NCBI GenBank assembly: GCA_946613735.1
Contig: CAMOFS010000079.1
Location: forward strand, 1 to 7,086
Length of the DNA: 7,086 bases
Reading direction: 5' to 3'
From: an uncultured Lachnospiraceae bacterium
GTDB taxonomy: Bacteria > Bacillota_A > Clostridia > Lachnospirales > Lachnospiraceae
Shown here: one piece after another, positions 6,259-7,086 of the stretch
Layout of the letters: each line of letters starts with the position of its first letter
How positions within the stretch are numbered: the stretch's first letter is position 1
Notes under the pieces: model-generated
The model's input: the letters and a program-made list of their open reading frames with translations, nothing else
Databases searched by the model: none
Told to the model about the DNA's origin: nothing
Translations under genes and position numbers: made by a program

Positions 6259-7086
6259 TTAGTGGTATTCAGTATTCACGAACTTGCGGAGGGCGGGCAG
6301 AGAGCGCTCCACCTTCTCGGTGTCGATGCAGTAGGCCATGCGGAAATACCCGGGTGCCCCGAAGCCATCGGCCGGCACGAGGATGAGATCATAGTTTTTC
6401 GCCTTGTTGCAGAAGGCCACCGAATCCTCCTCAAGTGCCTTGGGGAAGATGTAGAAGGTACCGCCGGGCTTTACTACCGTAAAGCCGAGCTCCACCAGCT
6501 CCTTGTAAAGGATGTTGCGGTTGGTCTCATAGACACTGAGGTCACTGGTCTGATCCAAAACCCTCGCCACTGCAAGCTGCGGTGTGGAGGAGGGACAGTT
6601 GTGACCTATGCCGCGGCTGATCTGTCCGCACATCAAAGCTATGATATCCGCATCCTTTGCCGCGGGATTAACTGCAAGATACCCGATACGCTCTCCGGGA
6701 AGTGACAGGCTCTTTGAGAATGAATAGCAGGTAATGGTGTTCTTGTAGTACTTCGCAGGATAGGGAACGGTGGCACCGTCAAATACTATCTCACGGTAAG
6801 GCTCGTCACTGATCAAAAAGATCTCATGGTCGTACTTCTTTTCACAGGTCTCCAAATACATGGAAAGCCTCTCTAAGGTATCCTCGGAATACACCACTCC
6901 GCTGGGATTGTTGGGGGAGTTGATGAGCACTGCCTGAACCTTTTCGTTCATCATCTTTTCAAACTCTGTGAAGTTGATCTGGAAATCCTCGGTATGAGGA
7001 GGCACCACCTTAAGTATAGCTCCGGTCTCATTGACATAAGGATTGTACTCTGGAAAATAGGGTGCAAAGGTTATCACCTCGTCACC
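6259..7086 (-). CDS. PLP-dependent class I/II aminotransferase (partial, C-terminal 275 residues)
   Basis: This is the C-terminal two-thirds or so of a fold-type I aminotransferase (AspC/COG0436 group); the start lies beyond position 7086. Numbering from the first full codon (GDEVITF), it shows 'INSPNNPSGVVYS' (55-67), where the asparagine contacts PLP, 'LISDEPYREIVFDG' (91-104) with the PLP-binding Asp94 and Tyr97, the Schiff-base lysine K125 in 'YSFSKSLSLPGERIGYL' (121-137) with phosphate-binding R133, 'KPGGTFYIFPKAL' (206-218), and 'GYFRMAYC' (246-253) with R249, the usual substrate-carboxylate arginine. An internal GTG at 7077 is not a real start, because the conserved fold runs through it to the edge. 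It catalyses amino-group transfer between an amino acid and a 2-oxo acid; the exact substrate is uncertain. It is cytoplasmic. The glycosyltransferase follows after 27 nt with no visible terminator, so co-transcription is possible even though a metabolic link is not obvious. Confidence 0.95.
   Translation of the reverse strand, partial: GDEVITFAPYFPEYNPYVNETGAILKVVPPHTEDFQINFTEFEKMMNEKVQAVLINSPNNPSGVVYSEDTLERLSMYLETCEKKYDHEIFLISDEPYREIVFDGATVPYPAKYYKNTITCYSFSKSLSLPGERIGYLAVNPAAKDADIIALMCGQISRGIGHNCPSSTPQLAVARVLDQTSDLSVYETNRNILYKELVELGFTVVKPGGTFYIFPKALEEDSVAFCNKAKNYDLILVPADGFGAPGYFRMAYCIDTEKVERSLPALRKFVNTEYH

Noticed and set aside
6256..6705. Plus-strand open frame of 149 codons antisense to the aminotransferase
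   Set aside because: The minus strand encodes conserved aminotransferase motifs throughout. The antisense frame shows no recognisable protein features.
7075..7077. GTG at 7077 as the start of the aminotransferase
   Set aside because: Conserved sequence (GDEVITFAPYFPEY) continues through it to the window edge, and about 120 residues of the usual N-terminal part would be missing. The gene is simply cut by the window.

Overview
The window is almost entirely coding, and every gene I can support lies on the minus strand, so it reads from right (7086) to left (1). Protein style suggests an anaerobic Gram-positive of the Clostridia, most likely Lachnospiraceae. The reasons are strong GGAGG-type ribosome binding sites, a lipoprotein signal with an LLAGC lipobox, a YesM/LytS-type histidine kinase linked to periplasmic-binding-protein-like receptors, and frequent ATA and AGG codons. 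This placement comes from gene types and style, not from a database match.

In order of transcription the window holds: the C-terminal part of a PLP-dependent class I/II aminotransferase (7086-6259, cut by the window edge); a family 2 glycosyltransferase with a TPR-like tail (6231-5212); an AlgI-like MBOAT membrane O-acyltransferase (5209-3836); a PAP2-family membrane phosphatase (3806-3153, GTG start); a lipoprotein sugar-binding-type receptor (3156-2011); a YesM-like sensor histidine kinase (2009-531); and the N-terminal 171 residues of a second binding-protein-like receptor with an uncleaved membrane anchor (515-1, TTG start, cut by the window edge). The largest gap between genes is 29 nt. 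Two junctions are very tight: a 4-nt ATGA overlap between the phosphatase and the first receptor, and a 1-nt gap between that receptor and the kinase. I see no terminator or promoter between genes, so one long transcript is the simplest reading.

The right half looks like cell-envelope or exopolysaccharide modification: sugar transfer, acyl transfer to a surface glycan, and a lipid or polyprenyl phosphate phosphatase. The left half looks like an extracellular sensing module in which two binding proteins of the same fold flank one kinase. This resembles, by established analogy, XylFII-LytS, ChvE-VirA and LuxP-LuxQ, where a binding protein presents the ligand to a kinase. A response regulator (YesN/AraC-type) would be expected just past position 1. 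The most notable features are the receptor-kinase-receptor arrangement and its tight coupling to envelope genes. No RNA genes, mobile elements, CRISPR arrays or sizeable repeats were seen, and no stretch over 300 bases lacks a gene.
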